Assembly: GCA_021413535.1 (NCBI GenBank)
Contig: JAIOQF010000338.1
Coordinates: 1 to 10,402, forward strand
DNA: 10,402 bases
Direction: 5' to 3'
From: Verrucomicrobiota bacterium
Lineage (GTDB): Bacteria > Verrucomicrobiota > Verrucomicrobiia > Verrucomicrobiales > Verrucomicrobiaceae
Shown piece by piece: positions 1 through 6,887 of the stretch. A program made the translations under genes and the position numbers. The stretch's first letter is position 1. Each line of letters opens with the position of its first letter. The notes under the pieces were generated by a model. That model searched no databases. It was not told the origin of the DNA and saw only the letters and a list, made by a program, of their open reading frames with translations.

Positions 1-1920
1 GTGAAAGTGGATCGCGAGGAGCGGCCCGATGTTGATCTCACCTACATGACTTATGTGCAGGCTTCGAGCGGTCACGGCGGCTGGCCGATGAGCGTGTTTT
101 TAACGCCGGAGTTGAAACCCTTTTACGGTGGAACTTATTTTCCACCGGAGGACAAATATGGCCGGATCGGGTTCAAGTCGCTGCTGGGCGAAGTCCACAA
201 GGTCTGGGTAAAAGATGCCGGCGGCATTCGTGAAAAAAGCGCGGCGGCGCTGGCGCAGTTGCAAGAACACATCAGCGACGAGCAGAAGCAGCACGAGGCG
301 CCGCTGGAGGCGGTGTTGAAAAAGGCTTATGACGATACCGCAAGCCAGTTTGATTATCACGAAGGCGGCTTCAGCGGTTCGCCCAAGTTTCCGCGACCGG
401 TGGTGCTGCTGATGTTGTGGCGCTTGAAGAAATGGTGTGAGTCGAAGAAGGAAGAACACGACTCCAGTTGGTGCGAGTCGATGGTGAAAACCACACTGAC
501 GCAGATGGCGTTCGGCGGCATTCGTGATCATCTCGGTGGTGGCTTTCACCGCTACTCAGTGGACGCATTCTGGCATGTGCCGCATTACGAAAAAATGCTT
601 TACGATCAGGCACAGCTCGCGGTGGCGTATGTTGAAGGCTATCAAAATACCGGCGTCGAGTTCTTCGCCGAGATAGCGCGCGAGATTATCGCTTACTGCA
701 AACGTGATTTGCGTCACGCTGACGGTGGTTTTTTCTCCGCTGAAGATGCCGACAGCTATATCGACGAAACGCGCACCAAGAAAAGCGAAGGTGCGTTCTA
801 CGTTTGGAAGGCGGATGAGATCGACAATCTGCTTGGAAAAAATGAGGGGAATATCTTCCGCTATGCCTACGGTGCGCGGCGCGACGGTAATTCCCGGCCC
901 GAAAGTGATCCACATGGTGAGTTGAAGGGATTGAACACACTCTTCCGCGCTTTCTCGGCCAGGAAGACGGCGGAATATTTCAAGCTGGAGGAGGACAAGG
1001 TCGCGGAAATTCTCGCGCGCGGCCGTAAAATTTTATTTGAAGCCCGGGCGAAGCGCCCGCGTCCGCATCTGGATGACAAGGTGCTCACCGCTTGGAATGG
1101 TCTCATGATCACCGCGCTGACAAAGGCCTCGGCTGCGCTCGACGATCCGAGTTATCTGGTGCTGGCCGAACAAGCCGCTCAGTTTATTCACGACAAACTC
1201 TGCGGCACACCCGGCAAGGACTTGCGCCGAAGCTGGCGGGAGGGCGTGTCGAACATACCCGCATTCGCGCCCGACTACGCGATGCTTATTCAAGGGCTGC
1301 TCGATCTGTATGAGGCCGGATTCGATGAGAAGTGGTTGAAGTGGGCCGTTGAACTGCAGAAAGAGTTCGACGCGAAATATTGGGACAAGAAACACGGCGG
1401 CTACTTCAGTGTCAGTGCCAGCATTCCGAATTCCGTGCTTCAAGTGAAAGAGGATCATGACAGTGCTGAGCCCTCGCCGAACTCCGTGGCCGCGCTGAAT
1501 TTGCTGCGGCTCTCCTCGATGCTCGCGCGCGAGGATTTCCGCAGCCAGGCGCAGCAACTGCTTCGCCTCTTTGGAAACACATTGGAGAAGTCGCCGTTCG
1601 GCGTGCCCGTCATGACCACCGCCATGTATTTTCTGCATCATGGCGATATGGAGATCGTGCTCGCCGGAGACAAATCCGATCCTGAATTTCAAGCGCTGGC
1701 CAAGGAGACTCGGCGACATTTTCTGCCGCTCGCAGTGGTGCTTCATGCGGACGGCGGTGAAGGGCAGAAGTTTCTTGCGGAAAAAAACGAAACTATCGCC
1801 AATATGATTACTGTCGGCGGGAAAGCGGCGGCGTATGTTTGTCGGAATCAGACGTGTCAGGCACCAGTGACCACGCCGGAGGCGCTGAGGAAATTATTGG
1901 AAGCAGCGGCATTGAAATGA
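1..1920 (+). CDS. YyaL/DUF255 family protein (thioredoxin-like plus six-hairpin-glycosidase-like fold), 5'-truncated
   Basis: 639 residues are visible. The first codon (gtg) is an internal valine, not a start: the reading frame opens inside the conserved block KVDREERPDVD, so roughly 70-80 N-terminal residues, including the CHWCH-type thioredoxin motif usual in this family, lie upstream. Seen here (numbered from the window edge): VDREERPDVD 3-12, GGWPMSVFLTP 26-36, FYGGTYFPP 41-49, SPKFPRP 127-133, the block around FGGIRDHLGGGFHRYSVD 171-188, HYEKMLYDQ 195-203, GGFFSAEDADS 242-252, DDKVLTAWNGLM 358-369, EPSPNSVAALNLLRL 490-504 and a C-terminal YVCRNQTCQAP 612-622. The family (bacterial YyaL, animal SPATA20) joins a DsbH-like thioredoxin domain to an (alpha/alpha) toroid like that of N-acylglucosamine 2-epimerases. 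Its biochemical role is unsettled, so no function is claimed. Stop TGA at 1918-1920. Family assignment is very secure. Confidence 0.95.
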   Translation: MKVDREERPDVDLTYMTYVQASSGHGGWPMSVFLTPELKPFYGGTYFPPEDKYGRIGFKSLLGEVHKVWVKDAGGIREKSAAALAQLQEHISDEQKQHEAPLEAVLKKAYDDTASQFDYHEGGFSGSPKFPRPVVLLMLWRLKKWCESKKEEHDSSWCESMVKTTLTQMAFGGIRDHLGGGFHRYSVDAFWHVPHYEKMLYDQAQLAVAYVEGYQNTGVEFFAEIAREIIAYCKRDLRHADGGFFSAEDADSYIDETRTKKSEGAFYVWKADEIDNLLGKNEGNIFRYAYGARRDGNSRPESDPHGELKGLNTLFRAFSARKTAEYFKLEEDKVAEILARGRKILFEARAKRPRPHLDDKVLTAWNGLMITALTKASAALDDPSYLVLAEQAAQFIHDKLCGTPGKDLRRSWREGVSNIPAFAPDYAMLIQGLLDLYEAGFDEKWLKWAVELQKEFDAKYWDKKHGGYFSVSASIPNSVLQVKEDHDSAEPSPNSVAALNLLRLSSMLAREDFRSQAQQLLRLFGNTLEKSPFGVPVMTTAMYFLHHGDMEIVLAGDKSDPEFQALAKETRRHFLPLAVVLHADGGEGQKFLAEKNETIANMITVGGKAAAYVCRNQTCQAPVTTPEALRKLLEAAALK

Positions 1921-1930
1921 CTTATCCTAA

Positions 1931-1996
1931 AGTGGGTCGGCAGCCCTCTGCCGATCTTCCAGCAAACGATAGTCGGCAGTGGGCTGCCGACCCACT
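1931..1996. repeat. REP-like inverted repeat with two alternative folds
   Basis: Two 24-nt arms, 1931-1954 and 1973-1996, are reverse complements at 23 of 24 positions (the mismatch is in the arm centre) and are separated by an 18-nt loop. Each arm is itself a small hairpin: TCGGCAG-CCCT-CTGCCGA at 1937-1954 and TCGGCAG-TGGG-CTGCCGA at 1973-1990. The element can therefore form one long stem or two short ones, a design typical of REP/BIME-like dispersed palindromes. It is not a normal intrinsic terminator: the downstream arm is followed by A residues, and no T tract follows it on either strand. It sits 10 bases after the DUF255 stop and 8 bases before the next ATG. Confidence 0.85.
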
Positions 1997-2004
1997 AAAA
2001 AACC

Positions 2005-2439
2005 ATGAGCCTTGACCAGACCGTCGGTGAATTACGCGAGGAGATTTCGCAACTGCGGAGGATGATGTTTATTGCGGCGACTGCACTGCTGGTAGGATTG
2101 ATGTTGTGGAATTTGTCCATGTGGAATCCGGGAAACCTTTGGGGTCCGATGAGAGCGGAAAGAATATTCGAAGACATGCTTGGCTCGCAAGACAACTTGC
2201 CGGATCTAACCAAGATGGTTTTGAAATACTGCAGAGCAGCGAATGGCTGGCTGCCTATAGCGATGATTGTTTCTTTCACGGCAGTGGCGTGGTCACTGAT
2301 GAGCATCTATAAACACAAATCCATGTTCATGCTGATCGCGATTATCGCGGCATTCATTCTCTGTGCCCACAGAGGATTAATTGCCTTGGCCATTGAAATG
2401 CCGCTGATGCACATCATCCAAGGCATCAATGGGAAATGA
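2005..2439 (+). CDS. Small membrane protein with three predicted helices, possibly related to the GspF/PilC (T2SS F) hairpin
   Basis: 144 residues, not firmly recognised. The N-terminus (residues 1-19, GELREEISQLRR) is charged and could form a short coiled coil. Hydrophobic segments lie at about 21-39, 82-100 and 106-126, so it should be an inner-membrane protein. The stretch IFEDMLGSQDNLPDLTKMVL (54-73), followed by a membrane helix, resembles the linker before a membrane helix in type II secretion/type IV pilus F proteins (pattern LP..T). That is a weak resemblance recalled from memory; a full F domain pair is absent. The ATG follows the 1931-1996 inverted repeat by 8 bases with no Shine-Dalgarno motif. 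Expression is probably by read-through from upstream or from an unseen promoter. It is on the same strand as cysE, 90 bases away. Confidence 0.7.
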   Translation: MSLDQTVGELREEISQLRRMMFIAATALLVGLMLWNLSMWNPGNLWGPMRAERIFEDMLGSQDNLPDLTKMVLKYCRAANGWLPIAMIVSFTAVAWSLMSIYKHKSMFMLIAIIAAFILCAHRGLIALAIEMPLMHIIQGINGK

Positions 2440-2462
2440 AGACGATACAACCAAGGAAGGAC

Positions 2463-2477
2463 GGCTCTAGGAGAGCC
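2463..2477. other. Short perfect hairpin in the spacer before cysE
   Basis: GGCTCT-AGG-AGAGCC forms a 6-bp stem with a 3-nt loop, 23 bases after the membrane-protein stop and 52 bases before the cysE ATG. No T tract follows it, so it is a poor intrinsic terminator. It could be an RNA 3'-end stabiliser or a remnant of a dispersed repeat. The rest of the 90-base spacer shows no clear promoter. Confidence 0.45.
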
Positions 2478-2529
2478 AAGGCGCATTAGTCATCTTGCCA
2501 AAGCTCCCTTTTCACTTATCCCTTTCAGC

Positions 2530-3453
2530 ATGGAGCACAGTCACGAAGAATCTGTCAGCGCGCTGCTCGCGTCTTATCGCGAGATCGGCGGCATCAACCA
2601 TCTCGACGCGGCGAATCTTCCCTCGAAGAGCGACATCGCCGCAATCTGCTCGGAGTTGCTTCAACTTCTCTTTCCCGGCTTCTTCGCGGAAGAAGTCATC
2701 ACGGCTGCCGAGCTTCCCATGATCACCGCCGAGCATGTTGCCAGTGTGCGCGGCCGGCTTTGCGCGGAGCTGGGCCGCAGCCTGCGCTACAAGCACGGTG
2801 ATGCGAAAGATCATCGCACGGAGTCCGCGCGCATCTGCCAGGAGTTTTTTCGCAGTCTTCCGGCGGTGCGAAAACTTTTACAGACGGATGTCGAGGCCGC
2901 TTATCAAGGCGACCCGGCAGCGCTCTGCCCGGATGAAATCATCCTGGCTTATCCCGGCCTGGAGGCCATCGCCATTCAGCGGCTGGCGCATGTTTTATAT
3001 CGCGATGAAGTGCCGCTCATCCCGCGCATGATGACCGAGTGGGCGCATGGGCGCACCGGGATCGACATGCATCCCGGCGCGCAGATCGGTTCGCACTTCT
3101 TCATCGACCACGGCACTGGTGTCGTCATCGGCGAAACCTGCGAGATCGGCTCGCACGTGAAACTTTATCAGGGCGTCGGACTGGTCGCGCGTTCGCTGGC
3201 CGCAGGGCAGGGGCTGAAAGGAAAAAAAAGACATCCCACGCTGGAAGATCATGTGACGGTTTACGCCGGTTCCACCATCGTCGGCGGAGACACCGTGATC
3301 GGAAAGAACAGCACCATCGGCGCGAACACCTTCGTCATGAAAAGCGTTCCTCCGGACACTCTGCTCGTTCCTGGCGAGCAGGTGCAGCGCACGCATAACA
3401 AGAAAATACGGCGGGGCGATGCATCAGGCGATGGAACCGAGTTCACCATTTGA
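2530..3453 (+). CDS. cysE: Serine O-acetyltransferase
   Basis: Transfers acetyl from acetyl-CoA to L-serine, giving O-acetylserine, the first step of cysteine synthesis in the cytoplasm. It has 307 residues: an alpha-helical N-terminal part (about 1-165) and a left-handed beta-helix of hexapeptide repeats (about 176-280). Visible catalytic features match E. coli CysE: IDMHPGAQIG with Asp179, then IDHGTGVVIGE with catalytic His194. The Asp-His spacing of 15 equals that of D143/H158 in E. coli. RHP with His235 matches H193, with about six extra residues in the intervening loop. The protein is longer at the N-terminus than E. coli CysE, as in the EpsC/SatA-like branch. ATG 2530 has no Shine-Dalgarno motif; the leader is pyrimidine-rich. 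The SprT-like gene starts 6 bases after its stop, suggesting one transcript. Cysteine-feedback sensitivity cannot be judged from sequence alone. Confidence 0.93.
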   Translation: MEHSHEESVSALLASYREIGGINHLDAANLPSKSDIAAICSELLQLLFPGFFAEEVITAAELPMITAEHVASVRGRLCAELGRSLRYKHGDAKDHRTESARICQEFFRSLPAVRKLLQTDVEAAYQGDPAALCPDEIILAYPGLEAIAIQRLAHVLYRDEVPLIPRMMTEWAHGRTGIDMHPGAQIGSHFFIDHGTGVVIGETCEIGSHVKLYQGVGLVARSLAAGQGLKGKKRHPTLEDHVTVYAGSTIVGGDTVIGKNSTIGANTFVMKSVPPDTLLVPGEQVQRTHNKKIRRGDASGDGTEFTI

Positions 3454-3459
3454 ACCATC

Positions 3460-4113
3460 ATGTCGTTGATGAGGCTTCCGCAGCAGCTTTGGCTGTCGCT
3501 TACTGGATCAAAATCAAAAGTCCCGGCAGCACCGAAAGCCCAAGCCTCTGTTAAAGTCGACAGGCTGCAGGCCCGCGCCAAGCGTGATGCGGCACTGGAA
3601 ACACAAGCTCGAGAATGGCTTATCGGACTTGGTTTAGACGAGGGAGCAAAGTGCGTTCGCGTGGAATGGAATGCCCGGATGCGCAGCACCGCAGGCTATG
3701 CGAAATGGCCGCAGTGGGTGGTGGAATTAAATCCGCGACTGAAGGAGTTCGACGGCCAGATCGAACGCACGCTGAAACACGAACTGGCACACTTGATCGC
3801 CTACGCGCGGGCGGGTCGACGGCGCATCAAACCGCACGGTGCGGAATGGCGCCGAGCCTGCGTCGATCTGGCCATCCCGAATGAACGCGTGAGCCACACG
3901 ATGCCGCTGCCGAGACATAAGCAGCGGCGGAAGTATTCCTATGTGTGTCCGGCCTGTGGAACCAGCGCGGAGCGCGTTCGAAAATTCAAGCGGCACAGCG
4001 CGTGCCTGGCCTGTTGTAAAAAGCACAATGGAGGCCGCTACGATGCACGCTTCCAGTTTGTCATGAAACCGTCAGAGCCGACTCAGGCTGCGACACCGTC
4101 ATCCAGCGCGTAG
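3460..4113 (+). CDS. SprT-like zinc metalloprotein (SprT/Spartan-type fold)
   Basis: 217 residues. The core has the zincin motif HELAH (107-111) and a downstream third-ligand candidate His126 in KPHGAEWR, followed by a C-terminal zinc ribbon: CPAC (163-166) paired with Cys182 and Cys185 in CLAC. This order (HExxH, downstream HG..W, zinc ribbon) is the SprT/SprT-like arrangement. Eukaryotic Spartan of this superfamily degrades DNA-protein crosslinks; the substrate of bacterial members is mostly unknown, so only the fold and probable metal binding are claimed. Residues 15-45 are basic and Ala-rich, and the C-terminal tail (about 203-217) is Pro/Ser/Ala-rich. It starts 6 bases after cysE, so translational coupling is likely; Met4 is an alternative start. 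The last 31 bp overlap the 3' end of the opposite-strand gene. The pairing with cysE may be only local. Confidence 0.88.
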   Translation: MSLMRLPQQLWLSLTGSKSKVPAAPKAQASVKVDRLQARAKRDAALETQAREWLIGLGLDEGAKCVRVEWNARMRSTAGYAKWPQWVVELNPRLKEFDGQIERTLKHELAHLIAYARAGRRRIKPHGAEWRRACVDLAIPNERVSHTMPLPRHKQRRKYSYVCPACGTSAERVRKFKRHSACLACCKKHNGGRYDARFQFVMKPSEPTQAATPSSSA

Positions 4114-4400
4114 ATATCTGCGCCATCGGGACGGGAACCGTCGCGAATGCCGTCGAGCCGACGCTGACTGCCGCGCTCCGTGCCGGGACGATTGGCGGCG
4201 CGTTTGATGACATCCGCAATGGCTGGGGCCGCGATGAGTGCGCCTGCGGCCAACAGTGAGAGTGACGAGATATTCGCAGCTTTTCGACCCATGCCGCGAC
4301 CGAACAAAATTCCGAGCGCACAACCTGCGGCTGCGGCGGCGGTGGTCAGGGTATAGATGCTGAGTTCCTCGTTTTGCGGACTGGGCGTGTAGGTCGTCAT
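4083..4400 (-). CDS. Small two-helix membrane protein, unknown function
   Basis: 105 residues, not recognised. A short polar N-terminus is followed by hydrophobic segments at about 16-34 (Ala-rich, ending in a glycine-spaced GILFGRGMGRK) and 44-65 (SLSLLAAGALIAAP). A charged tail rich in Arg, Asp and Gly follows (66-105). The small-residue spacing suggests tight helix packing, as in glycine-zipper proteins. Its coding status rests on an intact frame, a sensible membrane topology and the absence of any better gene over 4114-4400. The 3' end overlaps the SprT-like gene tail-to-tail by 31 bp. ATG at 4400 has no Shine-Dalgarno motif; TATTAT lies about 5 bases upstream, which would place a transcript start almost at the ATG if used. 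Could still be a spurious frame. Confidence 0.6.
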   Translation of the reverse strand: MTTYTPSPQNEELSIYTLTTAAAAAGCALGILFGRGMGRKAANISSLSLLAAGALIAAPAIADVIKRAANRPGTERGSQRRLDGIRDGSRPDGADIYALDDGVAA

Positions 4401-4404
4401 GAGA

Positions 4405-4410
4405 TATAAT
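4405..4410 (+). promoter_or_regulatory. Candidate -10 box (TATAAT) upstream of manC
   Basis: A perfect TATAAT lies 72 bases before the manC GTG. No recognisable TTGACA-like -35 is at 16-18 bases spacing and there is no TGn extension, so this is a weak promoter call. The same AT patch read on the other strand offers TATTAT for the divergent small membrane gene. Confidence 0.3.
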
Positions 4411-4451
4411 ACGCCTGCCCTCGAATAAACGAAAATGAAAAATCACGTTTG

Positions 4452-4472
4452 AGGTTCGAGGTTATAGGTTCA
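4452..4472. repeat. Three-copy 7-nt tandem repeat in the manC leader
   Basis: AGGTTCG, AGGTTAT and AGGTTCA stand in direct tandem with an exact 7-base period (AGGTT at 4452, 4459 and 4466). The array ends 10 bases before the manC GTG, inside the probable 5' untranslated region. No function is evident; a period of 7 is not explained by coding. Confidence 0.65.
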
Positions 4473-4482
4473 AGCTCCGGGC

Positions 4483-5553
4483 GTGAGTTCCAAACATCCC
4501 AGCACCTACGCCGTCATCCTCGCTGGTGGCAGCGGCCAGCGCTTCTGGCCCCTGAGTCGCGACGCCCGGCCGAAGCAGTTGTTGCGGTTGTTCGATGACA
4601 AGACTTTGCTCGAACACACGGTGGAACGGCTCGCTGGATTCATTCCACGGGAAAACATTTTGGTTCTGACCAATCGCCAGCAAATGGATGCGGTGCGGGA
4701 AGTTCTGCCAGATTTTCCGGCGGAGAACATCGTCGCCGAGCCCGAGAAACGCGACACGGCACCGGCCATTGCGCTGGGCATCGGCTGGGTTGCCGCGCGC
4801 GATCCGGAGGCCGTGATGATGGTGCTGCCGAGTGATCATCTGATCAATGATCATGCGGGATTTCATCGCACGCTGGCAGCCGCATGTGGCGCGGCGCGGG
4901 ATGGCACGGCGCTGGTCACGATCGGCATCAAGCCTTCCTGGGCCTGTCCGAGCTACGGCTACATCGAGCGTGGCGCCCAGATTGGCGATGGCGAGGTGCC
5001 AGTGTTTGAAGTCAGCCGGTTTCGCGAGAAGCCGGATGCGGAACTTGCGAAAAAGTTTCTCGCGCAAGGAAACTTCACCTGGAACGCCGGGATGTTTTTC
5101 TGGTCGGTGCCTGCCGTGCGGCGGAATCTCGCGGCGCATTGCCCGGAACTGGCTGGATTTATCAATGAACTTGCAACGTCGGCTGATTTTACGAATACAT
5201 TTCAGAAGCGCTTTTCTTCGCTGACGAAGCTATCCATCGACTATGCGCTGATGGAGAAAGCCCCTCGCGTGCTGAATGTCGAGGCCACATTCGACTGGGA
5301 TGATGTTGGTAACTGGACGAGCGTGGGGGAACATCTCATGAAGGATGCGGCGGGCAATCAGCACAACTGCGCGCTGAGTCATCATGAAGCAGGGGACAAT
5401 CTGGTGTTCAGCGAGACCGGCCAGCACATCGCGCTACTCGGCGTGAGTGACCTCATCGTCATCGCCACCAAGGATGCGCTTCTTGTGGCTCATCGCAGCG
5501 AGGCGGAGAAGCTGAAGAAGCTGGTGGATGGATTGCCGAAGGAGTTGCGATAA
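4483..5553 (+). CDS. manC: Mannose-1-phosphate guanylyltransferase (GDP-mannose pyrophosphorylase)
   Basis: Makes GDP-mannose from GTP and mannose 1-phosphate, feeding mannose and fucose-type sugars into exopolysaccharide, O-antigen or glycoprotein. At 356 residues it is the short, single-function form with no C-terminal phosphomannose-isomerase cupin. Seen: LAGGSGQRFWPLSR at 13-26 (nucleotide-binding signature), PKQLL 30-34, EPEKRDTAPAIALG 86-99, LPSDH 115-119, SYGYIERG 157-164, RFREKPD 179-185, NAGMFFW 201-207, SIDYALME 251-258, DWDDVGNW 271-278, and a C-terminal segment with DLIVIATKDALLV 323-335. The usual TGYGYIE is PSYGYIE here. GTG 4483 is chosen because it sits directly before TYAVILAGG; no Shine-Dalgarno motif is present. 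ruvX starts 14 bases after its stop, suggesting one transcript. Confidence 0.92.
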   Translation: MSSKHPSTYAVILAGGSGQRFWPLSRDARPKQLLRLFDDKTLLEHTVERLAGFIPRENILVLTNRQQMDAVREVLPDFPAENIVAEPEKRDTAPAIALGIGWVAARDPEAVMMVLPSDHLINDHAGFHRTLAAACGAARDGTALVTIGIKPSWACPSYGYIERGAQIGDGEVPVFEVSRFREKPDAELAKKFLAQGNFTWNAGMFFWSVPAVRRNLAAHCPELAGFINELATSADFTNTFQKRFSSLTKLSIDYALMEKAPRVLNVEATFDWDDVGNWTSVGEHLMKDAAGNQHNCALSHHEAGDNLVFSETGQHIALLGVSDLIVIATKDALLVAHRSEAEKLKKLVDGLPKELR

Positions 5554-5567
5554 ATCTCATTTCACTC

Positions 5568-6014
5568 ATGCGCATCCTCGGCATTGACCACGGCACGGTC
5601 CGCATCGGGCTGGCGCTGAGCGATGAGCTGGCGATGATAGCCAATCCTCTTAAGACGCTGGATGTGAGCCCTGGTATCGAGCAGGAGATTGCGCAGATCG
5701 TGCGGCAGAAACAGATTGGGGAGGTGGTGATCGGCATGCCGTATAAGATGGATGGAGAACGCGGCAACGCGGCGGCGCGCGTGGAGAAGTTCGCGGATCG
5801 CTTGCGCAAGGCGCTGCCGGACGACGTGACGCTGGTGTTTGTGGACGAGCGGCTGTCCAGCAAAGTGGCGCGGGAGTCGCTCGGCTTTACCCATCGCCCA
5901 AAAGATCGCGAGGAGAAGAGGCTAGTGGACCAGGTGGCGGCGACGGCGATTTTGCAAGACTATCTGAACACCCGGCAGGGGCCGGAGGCGTGGCTGCTGC
6001 CGGAGGAGGAATAA
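5568..6014 (+). CDS. ruvX: RuvX/YqgF family RNase H-fold nuclease
   Basis: 148 residues, about normal for the family. The RNase H-like fold carries the expected acidic residues: Asp7 in LGIDHGTVRIGLALSD, Glu94 in VDERLSS and Asp121 in VDQVAATAILQDYL. The GMP motif (VVIGMPYKMDG, 53-63) is also present. The family has been linked to 16S rRNA 5'-end processing (YqgF) and to Holliday-junction resolution (RuvX); this sequence does not decide between them. ATG 5568 lies 14 bases after manC and is preceded by a pyrimidine-rich leader with no well-placed Shine-Dalgarno motif. The acidic tail (PEEE) ends at TAA, directly before an array of 8-nt repeats. Confidence 0.93.
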   Translation: MRILGIDHGTVRIGLALSDELAMIANPLKTLDVSPGIEQEIAQIVRQKQIGEVVIGMPYKMDGERGNAAARVEKFADRLRKALPDDVTLVFVDERLSSKVARESLGFTHRPKDREEKRLVDQVAATAILQDYLNTRQGPEAWLLPEEE

Positions 6015-6015
6015 A

Positions 6016-6102
6016 CCAGTGAATCAGTAGATCAGTAAATCAGTGGCTGAGTTGCGAAAAATATACTGGCCCATGACTGTTCAGTGGTTCACTGGTTCAC
6101 CG
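6016..6102. repeat. Two oppositely oriented arrays of 8-nt repeats between ruvX and truA
   Basis: Left array, 6016-6046: CAGT recurs with an exact 8-base period at 6017, 6025, 6033 and 6041 (units CAGTGAAT, CAGTAGAT, CAGTAAAT). Right array, 6079-6102: GTTCAGTG, GTTCACTG and GTTCACCG, also with period 8. The reverse complement of the right array reads in units of CAGTGAAC, so both arrays are built from one octamer in opposite orientation around a 32-nt core (6047-6078). The two sides can pair into a long imperfect stem. The array starts 1 base after the ruvX stop and ends 17 bases before the truA ATG. Confidence 0.75.
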
Positions 6103-6119
6103 ACTTCTGACTTCTCCTC

Positions 6120-6887
6120 ATGCTGCGCTTGAAACTTACCCTCGCCTACGACGGTCGCCCGTGGGTGGGCTGGCAATCGCAACCGGGTGGACAGACGGTG
6201 CAGGATCAGTTGGAAGCGGCTTTACAAAAGCTGACCGGCTCCCGCGTCGTGGTGCATGGATCGGGACGAACGGACGCGGGCGTGCATGCGCGCGGTCAAG
6301 TGGCGCATATCGAATTGCCCGAGGAGAGTTCGCTGCGCGGTGAATCGATGGTGCGCGCGATGAATGTGAATTTGCCGCCGAGCATCCGCGTTCTGCACTG
6401 TGAAGATGCGTCGTCAGATTTTCATGCGCGATTCAGTGCGAAGGGAAAAGTTTATGAATACCGCATCTGGCGCGCCGATGTGATGTCACCGTTTGAAGTG
6501 GGCCTGGCCTGGCATGTATTCAAGGGACTCGACATCGGCTTGTTGCGTGAAGGCGCGGCGCTGATGTGTGGCCGGCACAATTTCGCGCGGCTTTCCGCAG
6601 CGCGCGGCGACATCAGCGAAGAAGAGCGCCGGGAAAATGCGGCGGGGCTGACGCGGACAATTCAGCGGGTGGAGATTTTTGATGAGGGCGACTTGTTGCG
6701 CCTGGAGTTCGAGGGCGAAGGCTTTCTCTACAAGATGGTGCGGCTCATGACTGGAAGCCTGGTGCATGCCGCGCGCGGTCGGGCGACGTTGGAATGGGTC
6801 CGCCAACTGGTGCAAGAGCCAGAGGGTGTGAAGTCGCATCACTGCGCTCCGGCGGACGGACTTTATCTGCTGCGCGTTTTGTATTGA
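6120..6887 (+). CDS. truA: tRNA pseudouridine(38-40) synthase
   Basis: Converts uridines 38-40 of the tRNA anticodon arm to pseudouridine. It has 255 residues, normal for TruA. Seen: the N-terminal LTLAYDG.PWVGWQ strand, the catalytic block GSGRTDAGVHA with Asp52 (D60 in E. coli), KVYEYRIW (110-117) with the conserved Tyr112, RHNFARLS (152-159), and EGFLYKMVRLMTGSLVHAARG (200-220), which is the usual C-terminal RNA-binding and folding motif. ATG 6120 is in line with family N-termini. Its leader (ACTTCTGACTTCTCCTC) is pyrimidine-rich without a Shine-Dalgarno motif. Convergent with proS, with only 4 bases between the two stop codons. Confidence 0.95.
   Translation: MLRLKLTLAYDGRPWVGWQSQPGGQTVQDQLEAALQKLTGSRVVVHGSGRTDAGVHARGQVAHIELPEESSLRGESMVRAMNVNLPPSIRVLHCEDASSDFHARFSAKGKVYEYRIWRADVMSPFEVGLAWHVFKGLDIGLLREGAALMCGRHNFARLSAARGDISEEERRENAAGLTRTIQRVEIFDEGDLLRLEFEGEGFLYKMVRLMTGSLVHAARGRATLEWVRQLVQEPEGVKSHHCAPADGLYLLRVLY

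Noticed and set aside
1..3. GTG at the first base as the start of the DUF255 gene
   Set aside because: It falls inside the conserved KVDREERPDVD block; the thioredoxin motif normally precedes it, so the gene continues upstream.
1033..1746. Minus-strand frame of 237 residues inside the DUF255 gene
   Set aside because: Antisense shadow of a highly conserved gene; its translation shows no family motif.
1931..1996. Inverted repeat as an intrinsic terminator for the DUF255 gene
   Set aside because: No T tract follows it on either strand; the nested-hairpin design fits a REP-like element better.
3460..4113. SprT-like gene with cysE as a defence or toxin-type cassette
   Set aside because: No partner, nuclease or mobile-element signs; a housekeeping pairing is the simpler reading.
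4462..5139. Minus-strand frame of 225 residues over manC
   Set aside because: Shadow of manC in G+C-rich DNA; His/Arg-rich, with no recognisable domain.
6016..6102. The octamer arrays as a CRISPR
   Set aside because: Units are 8 nt and contiguous with no spacers, and no cas genes are present.
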